Below are positions 14,780-22,798 of a DNA stretch of 62,410 bases, in pieces. Source of the DNA: a virus; IMG/VR virus record IMGVR_UViG_3300013132_000053, positions 1 through 62,410 of that record. One strand, 5' to 3'. Under the pieces are notes generated by a model, which was not told where the DNA came from, made no database searches, and saw only the letters and a program-made list of their open reading frames with translations. The translations under genes and the position numbers were made by a program. Within the stretch, counting starts at the first letter, position 1; every line of letters starts with the position of its first letter.

Positions 14780-14796
14780 CCGAGGTAGATCCTCGG
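14780..14796 (+). promoter_or_regulatory. Hairpin in the gene 32 leader, candidate translational operator
   Basis: CCGAGG and CCTCGG form a 6-bp GC-rich stem around TAGAT, ending 9 nt before the gene 32 ATG. The best Shine-Dalgarno-like GAGG lies inside the stem. T4 gp32 represses its own mRNA through a leader structure, so an autoregulatory role is plausible; it is not shown here. Confidence 0.45.
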
Positions 14797-14805
14797 GAAA
14801 TTATT

Positions 14806-15660
14806 ATGCCAAATTTTTCAGATTTTAAGAAGAAGAGTAAAAATTCAGTATCAATCCTAACAGAACGCCTTGAAAAGATGTCTTCAAAGGACAATTACAA
14901 GGATGAGAGGATCTGGAAGCCAGGAATTGATAAAGCAGGAAACGGATATGCAGTTATTCGTTTTCTTCCTGAGATTGATGGTGAAGATACACCATTTGTT
15001 TCCGTGTACAGCCATACTTTCAAGGGCAAGGGTGGATGGCTTTATGAGAACTGTCCAACCACGATTGGAGAAAAATGCCCTGTCTGCGCTGCAAACAGCG
15101 AACTTTGGAATAGTGGAATTGAGGATGACAAAAACATTGCCAGAAATAGAAAGCGAAAGCTTACCTATATCTCAAATGTTCTTGTAATTGAAGATCCAGC
15201 CAATCCTGAGAACAAGGGAAAAGTTTTCCTTTATCAGTATGGTACAAAGATCTTTCAGAAGATTCAGAGTCTCGCTCATCCAGAATTCCAGGATGAGGTT
15301 GCAGTGGATCCTTTCAATTTCTGGACTGGTGCAGACTTTAAGATCAAAATCAGAAATGTTGGTGGATATACCAACTATGATCGTTCTGAGTTTGCCACTC
15401 CAGCCCCATTGTTTGGTGGGGATGATAAAAAGCTTGAGGAGCTTTGGAAGAAGCAACATCCCCTTAAGCCATTTATCGATAAGAGTGAGTTCAAGAGTTT
15501 TGACGAATTGAGCGCAAGATTCAAGAAGGCAATCGGTGATGATATTCGTGCACAGTTTGCCGAGTCCAAGAGCATCGAAGATGATGTTCAGGAAACTTTG
15601 CCTACTGAAGCAGAGGAAAAAGATCCTTTGCAATATTTCAGTGAAATGGAGAATGAATAA
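14806..15660 (+). CDS. 32: Single-stranded DNA-binding protein gp32
   Basis: 284 residues. It coats single-stranded DNA in replication, recombination and repair. The core is recognisable: a basic N-terminus (FKKKSKNS), AVIRFLPEIDGEDTPFVSV, then YENCPTTIGEKCPVC giving zinc-site cysteines, and RKRKLTYISNVLVI. The C-terminus (about 255-284) is strongly acidic, as in T4 gp32, where it contacts other replication proteins. It has its own promoter, a structured leader and a terminator right after the stop. This is consistent with autonomous, autoregulated expression. Confidence 0.95.
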   Translation: MPNFSDFKKKSKNSVSILTERLEKMSSKDNYKDERIWKPGIDKAGNGYAVIRFLPEIDGEDTPFVSVYSHTFKGKGGWLYENCPTTIGEKCPVCAANSELWNSGIEDDKNIARNRKRKLTYISNVLVIEDPANPENKGKVFLYQYGTKIFQKIQSLAHPEFQDEVAVDPFNFWTGADFKIKIRNVGGYTNYDRSEFATPAPLFGGDDKKLEELWKKQHPLKPFIDKSEFKSFDELSARFKKAIGDDIRAQFAESKSIEDDVQETLPTEAEEKDPLQYFSEMENE

Positions 15661-15684
15661 AAAAAGCCCCGAAAGGGGCTTTTT
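15661..15684. terminator. Bidirectional hairpin terminator after gene 32, GAAA loop
   Basis: AAAAAGCCCC and GGGGCTTTTT pair as a 10-bp stem around GAAA, followed by a T run. It also faces the stop of the opposite-strand gene at 15686. Confidence 0.9.
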
Positions 15685-15685
15685 T

Positions 15686-16135
15686 TTATGACCATTTAAA
15701 TTTGTGAGTAAGTTTATTTAATTCTGCATCAAAAAACAAATCAGCAACGTTTGTCTGTCGGTTTTCCGTGTACATCCTGGGATCTTTATCAGAGTTAAGC
15801 AATCCGTTTACAGAACCAGCCAAATTTGTTATGGTTGGCATAACAGTGCCGGTTATTGCACTTTCCATCATTTTTATTTTTTGTTCTAAAATTTCTTTAC
15901 TCTTGTCTGGTGCCTTTTTTAACAAATCCTGATCTTTTTTTTCTTTTTGAGTTTGTATCAATTCTTGCATCGTAGTTTCTTGTGACAGCAAAGAAACAAA
16001 CTCTTCTTTTGTTATTTGCACTTTTGATATGCTATTGTTTGCCTTTTGCGTTGATGGCAAAAAGTCTTCATTATTCAACAAATAATTGAAGTTTATCTTT
16101 TCAGTTTCTATTTTGTCTTTTTTTTCGTTTTCCAT
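15686..16135 (-). CDS. Hypothetical protein at end of the gp4-gp26-gp51 operon
   Basis: 149 residues, charged, with Lys/Glu/Gln-rich helical segments (TQKEKKDQDLLKKAPDK, KEILEQKIKMMES) and a short C-terminal domain. No family is recognised. The ATG shares one base with the stop of the gp51-like gene (TGATG), so it is translationally coupled to baseplate-hub assembly genes. A role in hub assembly is inferred from position only. Confidence 0.5.
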   Translation of the reverse strand: MENEKKDKIETEKINFNYLLNNEDFLPSTQKANNSISKVQITKEEFVSLLSQETTMQELIQTQKEKKDQDLLKKAPDKSKEILEQKIKMMESAITGTVMPTITNLAGSVNGLLNSDKDPRMYTENRQTNVADLFFDAELNKLTHKFKWS

Positions 16136-16347
16136 CAGAATATGTTTCCATTAGTCATATTTTTTTCATTCTGTATTCTTTTTTCTTCTATAAGCAAATT
16201 TATGTATATTTCTCTTTCCCAATAAAGCATATTTTCTATGTCAACCAATGACCAATTATTAGAATTAATTAATGAAAAATTTGTTTTATAATAGTCAACC
16301 AAATCTAAAAAGTTTGACGTAATGTAAAAAAATTTAGGGTACCAGAT
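16135..16347 (-). CDS. 51: gp51-like baseplate hub assembly protein, non-standard start
   Basis: A 62-70 residue frame lies between gp26 and the next gene, in the same relative place as T4 gene 51. Its product has a conserved-looking core NNWSLVDIENMLYWEREIYI. No ATG, GTG or TTG precedes that core. The frame is open back through the gp26 3' end, where a strong AAGGAGGT stands just before ATC (16345-16347); ATT at 16323 is an alternative. The start shown is therefore tentative. T4 gp51 catalyses hub assembly and is not in the virion. Confidence 0.45.
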   Translation of the reverse strand: MWYPKFFYITSNFLDLVDYYKTNFSLINSNNWSLVDIENMLYWEREIYINLLIEEKRIQNEKNMTNGNIF

Positions 16348-16976
16348 ACCTCCTTTTCACCTTCAGATGTCTGAAGTGTTACGTATAATTCTGGTTGCTT
16401 TGTGAATACGTCCTCCATTTTTTTAAGGAATGAATATGGAAGGTTTTCAATTAGATCTTTTATTTTTTCAGGAACAAACTTGTTTATATCGTAAATTTCG
16501 TTTCCAACTTTTATTTCTTTTATGTATTTTTTGATTACAGAAAATTTATCATCAAAATCCAATCCAATCAAATCTTTTATTTTTGGAGTCTTTATTCTAA
16601 CAATAACCTTGTCCGTTATTCTGTGTTCTTCATCATAAAAATTATTTCTAAATTGTATTTCATTTACATTAAATTTTACTGATTCATTGTTGTATTTCAA
16701 ACCCACAGATTCCCCTACGCTTTTTCCCCGCATCTGCAGAAAAAGATATTCGGCATCAGCCAAACAAAGGTTGTTTATGTCTGCATCCTTTGCATTTGCC
16801 TTTAGCAATTCAACCATGGCCTGAAAGGATATTTTTTTATTTTCTTCCTGAAGAATTATAGTCAAATTTTTTACATCTTTTACTTTAAATGGACTATATG
16901 CAACAGTCTTTTTTGCAAATGGTAGAATGCATTCATACACAGGAACCAATAAATTTTTAATTTCTTCAATTTCCAT
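16305..16976 (-). CDS. 26: gp26-like baseplate hub assembly protein
   Basis: 223 residues, close to T4 gp26 (208). The N-terminal pattern KTVAYSPFKVKDVKNL matches the KPFTVKEYKxLL segment of the gp26 family, and the later region is a mixed charged domain. In T4, gp26 acts as a chaperone in hub assembly. Its 3' end overlaps the gp51-like frame. It lies 10 nt after a tail-tube-fold protein, in an operon led by gp4. Confidence 0.65.
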   Translation of the reverse strand: MEIEEIKNLLVPVYECILPFAKKTVAYSPFKVKDVKNLTIILQEENKKISFQAMVELLKANAKDADINNLCLADAEYLFLQMRGKSVGESVGLKYNNESVKFNVNEIQFRNNFYDEEHRITDKVIVRIKTPKIKDLIGLDFDDKFSVIKKYIKEIKVGNEIYDINKFVPEKIKDLIENLPYSFLKKMEDVFTKQPELYVTLQTSEGEKEVSGTLNFFTLRQTF

Positions 16977-16986
16977 AATATATCAC

Positions 16987-17568
16987 TCAATTAAAAGTGT
17001 GGTTGTATTCTCTAAATCCAAATGTTACTGGATATTTTAAATATTTATCCACCAATCCCATATTAAACTCCATTGGTTGTGTTTCAACCGGAAATACTTC
17101 ATAGAACATCATGGTGCTGTTTGCATTACCATTTGGATCCAATATATCTAGCTGGAGAGTCACAGGTCTAACGGCAATATCATAATATTGCAAAACTGTT
17201 GGAGGTCTGTTTTCAAAGGGAGGTGATGCTGGTCCTCTATAGAAATAATTAAACCAGCTATTGAATAACTGCAATATGTAATTGTCATTTGTTACTGGAA
17301 AAACTATTTGAAGGCCAAATCCTGCGGCCAACACATCTTGACTTCTTGGGACAAATCTACCACCACCAAGACCAATCATTCCATCTCTTATTGTAGATAT
17401 TGATCTTGGCCCAACTATTACTTGTTCTGCCTGAAGATCTGGATTTGTGGACCATATAGCAACTGGAAGGCCAGTAATGTATACCTTAAACCTATTCTGC
17501 AACTGAACACCATTATGTGTTGCAAAATATGTTTTTATATTATCAATTGAATTGAGATTAGTTGGCAT
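16987..17568 (-). CDS. Tail-tube-fold baseplate protein (gp54-like)
   Basis: 193 residues with the tail-tube layout. It opens with NRFKVYITGLP, then a strand-rich body (QIVFPVTNDNYILQLFNSW), and a C-terminal pair of strands around VFPVETQPMEFNMGL. T4 gp54 starts tube polymerisation on the baseplate and shares the gp19 fold. The position beside gp26, gp51 and gp48 favours a hub-associated tube initiator over a main tube protein. It overlaps the gp4 stop by 11 nt. The exact T4 equivalent is uncertain. Confidence 0.55.
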   Translation of the reverse strand: MPTNLNSIDNIKTYFATHNGVQLQNRFKVYITGLPVAIWSTNPDLQAEQVIVGPRSISTIRDGMIGLGGGRFVPRSQDVLAAGFGLQIVFPVTNDNYILQLFNSWFNYFYRGPASPPFENRPPTVLQYYDIAVRPVTLQLDILDPNGNANSTMMFYEVFPVETQPMEFNMGLVDKYLKYPVTFGFREYNHTFN

Positions 17569-17980
17569 TTGTGAATAATTCTTTTTCTGTTAATATTTTA
17601 AACTCTATGTTGTTTTTGCTGCAATAAATTTTTGCAGCTGCCCATTTTGCGCTATTTGTTATCCAAACCATTTTTTCTTTTTTAGAGGCATTTTCTCTTA
17701 ACATTGTCTGTTTTTTTGGTTTTACCTCTATCATCCACGACTTTATTTCCTTGCCATCATTAAATTTTACTAAAAAATCTGGATAGTAGTTATGGATTTT
17801 TTTATCAAGTGGGTTTGTATATGGTATGGCCACTTCCTCAAATGCCCATTTAAGTATGCTTTTATTTTCATCCAAAAATTTGCATAATCTACGTTCCCAC
17901 AAAGAACGACAAAGTATTTTTGTGTGGTCTCCTACGTATTTTTGAATATTTTGGGGTTTGAATAAAGTTTTGTAGGCCAT
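17558..17980 (-). CDS. 4: Head completion protein gp4 (gp50)
   Basis: 140 residues against about 150 in T4. The family signature is clear: KPQNIQKYVGDHTKI, YRSxWE-like CRSLWERRLCKFLDEN, WAFEEVAIPY, and a nuclease-like PDFLVKF ... WMIEVKPKKQ with D and E-x-K. gp4 is required to finish filled heads before tail joining and has a TnsA/VSR-type endonuclease-like core. It is the first gene of the minus-strand operon, and a late box CATAAATA ends 6 nt before its ATG. Confidence 0.9.
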   Translation of the reverse strand: MAYKTLFKPQNIQKYVGDHTKILCRSLWERRLCKFLDENKSILKWAFEEVAIPYTNPLDKKIHNYYPDFLVKFNDGKEIKSWMIEVKPKKQTMLRENASKKEKMVWITNSAKWAAAKIYCSKNNIEFKILTEKELFTNAN

Positions 17981-17986
17981 TAAAAT

Positions 17987-18006
17987 TATTTATGAAAGTA
18001 TAAATA
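17987..18006. promoter_or_regulatory. Divergent late promoter boxes between gp4 and gp48
   Basis: Minus strand CATAAATA (17987-17994) ends 6 nt before the gp4 ATG at 17980. Plus strand TATAAATA (17999-18006) ends 6 nt before the gp48 ATG at 18013. Only 32 bp separate the two start codons, and neither predicted transcript would have an untranslated leader. Confidence 0.65.
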
Positions 18007-18012
18007 TTTTTA

Positions 18013-18831
18013 ATGCCATATGTATTTCAATATCCAGCTATCTCATCTGTGGAGGCTAAAGAACAGCCAAGGTGGATGCGGTTTTATTCTGCTCCATATT
18101 CTTTAAAAAATAAAGAAAGAACAAGGACTTGGATAAAAGCAAATCCATTTGCATCTATAACTTTGCCAATGCCAAAAGAACCTGGATATCAAGTTAGACA
18201 TGAATATGGTGAAGGGACAAACCCAGTTGGTCCTGTTCTTTCTTTAGCTGCTCTTCAGAACAGCGGTGGAGTTGGAAATTTTGACACTTTATTTAATAGA
18301 ATTTTGGATCCTGCAAAATTTCAAAATGAATATATGTATGCTACAACTACATATAGAAGATTTTCTAACGTAACAGAGGCCACTTTGGTTTCTGAAGCAA
18401 GAAAAGAATATTATTTTGAATATCTTTTTGTTCCAAAAAATGAGGCAGATTCAATTCAAGTCGAAGAAATTATTGGAACATTTAGAAAATCATCTTATCC
18501 TACAGTGGCAGGAAATTTGCCGGAAAGAACATATCCTCAAAATATATGGGCTTTGGATGTTGTTCCGGGAGACACGTGGGGTGGTGGTGCAGGGGGTGCT
18601 GCAAATCTTGCAGCAAATTGGCTTGGTGAACCTTTACCATGTGTTTTAACAACAGTATTGGTAAAAAGAAATGATTCAGCAGATCCAATAATAAGATATT
18701 TACCAAATGGACTTTCAAATATAACATTACTTGCATTAAATTTCAGAGAATTTGAAACAGGATCATATGATCCAGCATTGAATCAAGTTTTAAGTAAATC
18801 TGAAATATCAGCAAGAGCATTTCCAAATTAA
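18013..18831 (+). CDS. 48: Baseplate tail-tube cap-like protein (gp48)
   Basis: 272 residues, somewhat shorter than T4 gp48 (364). The order TWIKANPFASITLPMPK, then EARKEYYFEYLFVPKNEADS (an R..YxFxxxLxPK helix-strand), WALDVVPGDTWG, and a closing LALNFREFETG resembles the gp48 family of T4-like marine phages. gp48 caps the baseplate hub and seats the first tube ring with gp54. It starts the long plus-strand structural block, at a late box with no leader. Confidence 0.6.
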   Translation: MPYVFQYPAISSVEAKEQPRWMRFYSAPYSLKNKERTRTWIKANPFASITLPMPKEPGYQVRHEYGEGTNPVGPVLSLAALQNSGGVGNFDTLFNRILDPAKFQNEYMYATTTYRRFSNVTEATLVSEARKEYYFEYLFVPKNEADSIQVEEIIGTFRKSSYPTVAGNLPERTYPQNIWALDVVPGDTWGGGAGGAANLAANWLGEPLPCVLTTVLVKRNDSADPIIRYLPNGLSNITLLALNFREFETGSYDPALNQVLSKSEISARAFPN

Positions 18832-18837
18832 CAACAG

Positions 18838-19677
18838 ATGAAATATTCAGAAAAAATATCAAAAATAAACTATACCACGACTCTAGGTGATTTCAAGGTT
18901 TCCGACCTTTCTTCTTATTTGGTCTTGGAATCAGATTATGTTCAAAGAGCCGATAAAGAAGTTGATAACTATACAACACTTCCTGAACTTGCCGGAAGCA
19001 TATATTCTGATATAGACAGTTTTTGGTTGTTTTTATATGCAAATAACACAATAAACCCATTTGAATTATTAAGGCAATCAAACATACTTACTCAGCAAGA
19101 ATATACTTCAACAGTTTCTACAACTATAATTGATGCTATTGATGGAAAAGAACAATATTTTACTCCAGGTTCTTTAATTTTTAATAGAAGCGACGACAAT
19201 GGAAATTGCTATAGTTTTGGTGGAACTGGTTCTTTTAGCCTTACTGGAGGTTTTGCTTTGGTGGTTGGTTACGATACATTTACAAAAAAATCAATATTAA
19301 AACCATATGGAATGACTTTTAGCTATGGAAACGAAGATGGATATAAAAGAGGTATAGTCAATGGTGATACTTATTATATGCAGGGGCTGGGATTGACTGC
19401 TAATGCTTATGGAGCCACTTTATTATCAAATGATATTTCCAAGATATTATATGCGGCTCCTTTTGGAGAAGACAGCGTTTTTTATGCTGAAAGTATCGGT
19501 GGCCAACCATTTGTGAAAAAAGGATCAGGTCTGTCTCCATATGAATTTGCGGGAACTGGAAACTGCTATACATATTCATACAATTCTAATATAGATACTA
19601 GAAAGATAAGTTATTATCTTACAAATAAGATAAATTATAGTAATTTTAGTCAAGTTGTCCAAGATTATACAGTTTAA
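18838..19677 (+). CDS. 53: gp53-like baseplate wedge protein with extra domain
   Basis: 279 residues. Residues about 25-85 carry the gp53/LysM-like pattern SDYVQRADKE ... LPELAGSIYSDIDSFWLFLYANNTINPFELL, with an iYg..xxWLxxxxNN core. The rest is a beta-rich Gly/Ser/Tyr region absent from T4 gp53 (196), perhaps a peripheral attachment domain. In T4, gp53 joins wedges around the hub. The next gene starts 5 nt after the stop. Confidence 0.6.
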   Translation: MKYSEKISKINYTTTLGDFKVSDLSSYLVLESDYVQRADKEVDNYTTLPELAGSIYSDIDSFWLFLYANNTINPFELLRQSNILTQQEYTSTVSTTIIDAIDGKEQYFTPGSLIFNRSDDNGNCYSFGGTGSFSLTGGFALVVGYDTFTKKSILKPYGMTFSYGNEDGYKRGIVNGDTYYMQGLGLTANAYGATLLSNDISKILYAAPFGEDSVFYAESIGGQPFVKKGSGLSPYEFAGTGNCYTYSYNSNIDTRKISYYLTNKINYSNFSQVVQDYTV

Positions 19678-19682
19678 TAAAT

Positions 19683-21674
19683 ATGTCAACTCTCAATCCA
19701 TTTTCATCAAATATAAAACAAATATCACTGGGATCTGAAACTACACCATATTTTCCTATAATTGGAACAAAAATAAGATGCCAGTATGAAAAAATTGAAT
19801 TTATAGAAAGTGTATTTGAATTATTTCCAAGCGGTTCTTTGGTTGTAAGAGACACAAGTGATATAGCTACAGCAATAAGATCTGGAAATCTTGATACAAT
19901 AAAAATTGAATATGGAGATGGAAAAATAGAACATTTTTTCATTTCATCGGTCTCTGGATTAAACAATTTAGCATCAAGCAATGAAGAAAATTTTATTGCA
20001 ATAAATTTTAGCAATCAATTGTTTAAAATAAATCAAAACAGAGGTTTGGCTGATATGGGTATTCAGCAACCTTTGGTTTCTAATTTTGAAGATTTTGTTC
20101 AATCTAGAGTTGCTCCATTTTTAAGTTCTGCAGTTCCATCTGGAATAATACCTCCAACATACAAAAATTTAACAAATACCAGAAGCGGAAATTTTGTTGT
20201 CATAAGACCTATAAATCCAATCGAAGAAAAATTAGATGTTCCCACTGAAAATTTAGTGCAATATCTTTATTATCTATCCAGCATGCTAGTGGATGATCAA
20301 AATTATAAACCAAGATTTTTATTTTGGACAGGATTTAATAATGATTTGAATTTGCGTTATGTAAATACAGATTTAAATGCAGATACGTCTTTTGATGAAA
20401 AAGAAAGATCTTATTCTGTCTATGAAGGTGACAGCCCAACTATAATAAAAAATGGAAAAACATATAAAAAGATATATTTACTTTTTAGCACTCCTAGTTC
20501 GCAGTATTACAATAGAAATTATTTTTATATAAGAAAAACACCAACAATATTAGATGATGTTCCTGTTTCATCCTATCAAGAAACTTTGTTTAAGCATCAA
20601 TTTCTAGATGATGGAAGTAAGTATAGTGTCATATTGGTATCAGATCAAATGACTAGTACGACAACTACAGGCCCAAGAATAATTCCATCCTTGCAAGGTT
20701 ATTCAGAACTAGAGTATGATGGACATTTTGGGTATTACAATTATAATGACAAAAATGACAATTTTTCAAATTCAACAACATTGATGATGGATTATGGAAA
20801 TAATGATTTTTATGACGGTTACAAGTTCATGACAACAACATCACCATATCCATTTATTGATAATCCAGAAATGTGGAAAAATTCATTTGATTTGACATCT
20901 TTACATCCAAATATAGGTGGTCCTTTTAATGCTAATACGCCATCAAGTAATGGTGGTAGCAGTATTAGTAATTTGCAAAAAGTATTTAATATAAGACAAA
21001 ATACAAAAAATAATACAACCAAAAAAGATCTTATTTATGATATAGAGAAACAAAATTTTATATATTATGTTTTGTGTTGCATGTCAAATCAAGAAGAAGA
21101 AGAAGAAACTTTTTTTGCAGCGTTAACTGGTTTTGCAGCAGATAATATGGCTGAAACAAATACCGTTCCACCCGGTACTACAGGAAAATGGAGATATAGT
21201 TGGAGACGTTTAGATTTTAATATAACATCCATTGGCGCTGGTTTTTGGAATGCAGGAATACCCGAAAACAATCTTATTTCTTATCCACAAAATAAATGGA
21301 TATTGGGTACAGAAGGGTCTAGTACTACAACAGACACATGGGCAATAAATTTAAATGAAAGAAAAAATTATCCGGGAGACAATTCTTATGGTGCTCCCGG
21401 TTGGTGGTTAAGCAATCTAACATCTCCTGTATTTCAAAATGTTAAATATAGGCCAATAGGTTTCAGACCAAACGGCTTACCTTCGGGTGAGGAGATACGC
21501 CATATAGTAAAAATGCATAAATTACCTTATTCAAAAATTATAAAAGAATCTCCTGATTGGGGAACCTATAGTTATGTTGATCAAGAAGTAATTTTAAATA
21601 ATACATCAGTCAAAGGAAGATATGTTTATTACTTTGAATTGTCAAATGTGACAGATGGTCCTTGTATAAATTAA
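19683..21674 (+). CDS. Large baseplate hub/virion structural protein
   Basis: 663 residues. The N-terminal 110 residues resemble the first domain of gp27-type hub proteins: a strand, FELFPSGSLVVRDTSDIA, then IKIEYGDGKIEHFFI. The middle and C-terminal parts are rich in Asn, Ser, Tyr and Trp with no recognised domain. With the next gene, whose C-terminus looks like the last hub domain, it may form a split or expanded gp27/gp5 hub. It lies between gp53 and gp25, as hub genes do. The function is inferred. Confidence 0.5.
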   Translation: MSTLNPFSSNIKQISLGSETTPYFPIIGTKIRCQYEKIEFIESVFELFPSGSLVVRDTSDIATAIRSGNLDTIKIEYGDGKIEHFFISSVSGLNNLASSNEENFIAINFSNQLFKINQNRGLADMGIQQPLVSNFEDFVQSRVAPFLSSAVPSGIIPPTYKNLTNTRSGNFVVIRPINPIEEKLDVPTENLVQYLYYLSSMLVDDQNYKPRFLFWTGFNNDLNLRYVNTDLNADTSFDEKERSYSVYEGDSPTIIKNGKTYKKIYLLFSTPSSQYYNRNYFYIRKTPTILDDVPVSSYQETLFKHQFLDDGSKYSVILVSDQMTSTTTTGPRIIPSLQGYSELEYDGHFGYYNYNDKNDNFSNSTTLMMDYGNNDFYDGYKFMTTTSPYPFIDNPEMWKNSFDLTSLHPNIGGPFNANTPSSNGGSSISNLQKVFNIRQNTKNNTTKKDLIYDIEKQNFIYYVLCCMSNQEEEEETFFAALTGFAADNMAETNTVPPGTTGKWRYSWRRLDFNITSIGAGFWNAGIPENNLISYPQNKWILGTEGSSTTTDTWAINLNERKNYPGDNSYGAPGWWLSNLTSPVFQNVKYRPIGFRPNGLPSGEEIRHIVKMHKLPYSKIIKESPDWGTYSYVDQEVILNNTSVKGRYVYYFELSNVTDGPCIN

Positions 21675-21694
21675 TAATAATTGGAATAATTAAT

Positions 21695-22405
21695 ATGCCA
21701 GAATCAACAAAACAGATACACACAATAAGTGCCACAAAGGTCCAAACTATACCATATCCTGGAAGTTCAAGGAATTCATATGATTGTGCTAATCCTTGGA
21801 TAACAAGAGGAGTAACCTCACAACCCTCTACCTATTCTGCTTGCATAAACAATTCGGCCTACGGATCAAAAGTTGCAGCAGTAGTAAATGGCCTTGGCGG
21901 TCTTCCTAATCCTGTATGGAATGGTCCATCTGCAATTTCTGGTGTTCCAAGTAGTATAGATAGTGTTTTTTTAGCAGAAAAATCACCTGAATGTGATTCT
22001 GTTGGATCTCAATTAGGAAATGACTTTAAAGGTTGTTTTTGGTCTGCACCAGATTCATTTTTAAGTTGTTCTTGTCCGGATATTGGAAATAATTATGAAA
22101 ATTACTTAAAATTAAGATTGAACGTAGCTACCTTTTGGTTTACACCAATTGATACTCCAATTCAAAGAAAAAAATTTTTAGATGCAATTTCCTATGGTCC
22201 TAAAATTACTTTTACTGTTGCTGGAGATTTTACCTTAAGGCCCGGAACAATAGTAAAAGTTACTGCAGACAACATAAGCGGATATGATACTTCTTCCGGT
22301 ACATCGGTTCTGACAAAAAAATATTTTGTCCTGTCAGTCAAAAATACCTGTACAAATTCAGGGACCCAGGAAACTACGGTAACTGGCGTAGAAGTTCTAT
22401 ACTAA
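21695..22405 (+). CDS. Baseplate hub-associated structural protein
   Basis: 236 residues from the ATG at 21695; an earlier in-frame start would overlap the previous gene and adds a hydrophobic stub. The first 130 residues contain a Cys/Ser/Pro-rich stretch (CFWSAPDSFLSCSCPD). The last 90 (KITFTVAGDFTLRPG ... KKYFVLSVKNTC ... TTVTGVEVLY) fit the beta-barrel domain of hub or spike proteins, with the G-D-x-x-L-x-P-G-x-x-V turn. It sits directly before gp25. Confidence 0.5.
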   Translation: MPESTKQIHTISATKVQTIPYPGSSRNSYDCANPWITRGVTSQPSTYSACINNSAYGSKVAAVVNGLGGLPNPVWNGPSAISGVPSSIDSVFLAEKSPECDSVGSQLGNDFKGCFWSAPDSFLSCSCPDIGNNYENYLKLRLNVATFWFTPIDTPIQRKKFLDAISYGPKITFTVAGDFTLRPGTIVKVTADNISGYDTSSGTSVLTKKYFVLSVKNTCTNSGTQETTVTGVEVLY

Positions 22406-22414
22406 ATATTGGTG

Positions 22415-22798
22415 ATGGTTATAAAGAAGGATTTTAACATCCTTGGCAAGAAAGTTAGCACAACGAACGCCAAAAAAGACATTGGCACCGTTAGTGATGT
22501 AAATTCGTACATTCAAAAAATAGAACATATATTAAAAACTCAAAAAGGTGAACTTCCGGCGGATCTTGCTATAGGTGCCGATTTTTTCAGTTATAGATAC
22601 AATCTTCCATATGGATCTGGATTTTTGGAGTCAGATATAAGAAATGCTGTTTCATACGGTATATTTGATCTAATCTCCGTAACCCCAAAAATAACATATT
22701 TTGATACAGAAAAAATAGTATTCCAAGTAAACTTTGAAGTCTTGGATTCTGTCATAAAACAAAACAATTCATGCACTATTGAGGTTTCACTACAATGA
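22415..22798 (+). CDS. 25: Baseplate wedge protein gp25
   Basis: 127 residues against 132 in T4. The central signature TQKGELPADLAIGADFFSYRYNLP, the helix SDIRNAVSYGIFDLI and the closing strands (IVFQVNFEVLDS) identify the gp25/GPW family. gp25 nucleates sheath assembly by its LysM-like inner face and is conserved in all contractile systems. I use the ATG at 22415; no clear ribosome-binding site is present, and a TTG six bases upstream is possible. The gp6 ATG overlaps its stop. Confidence 0.85.
   Translation: MVIKKDFNILGKKVSTTNAKKDIGTVSDVNSYIQKIEHILKTQKGELPADLAIGADFFSYRYNLPYGSGFLESDIRNAVSYGIFDLISVTPKITYFDTEKIVFQVNFEVLDSVIKQNNSCTIEVSLQ

Noticed and set aside
19676-19683. AATAAATA before the gene at 19683
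   Set aside because: The box overlaps the ATG itself, so it cannot place a start site upstream of the gene. It is probably a chance AT-rich match.
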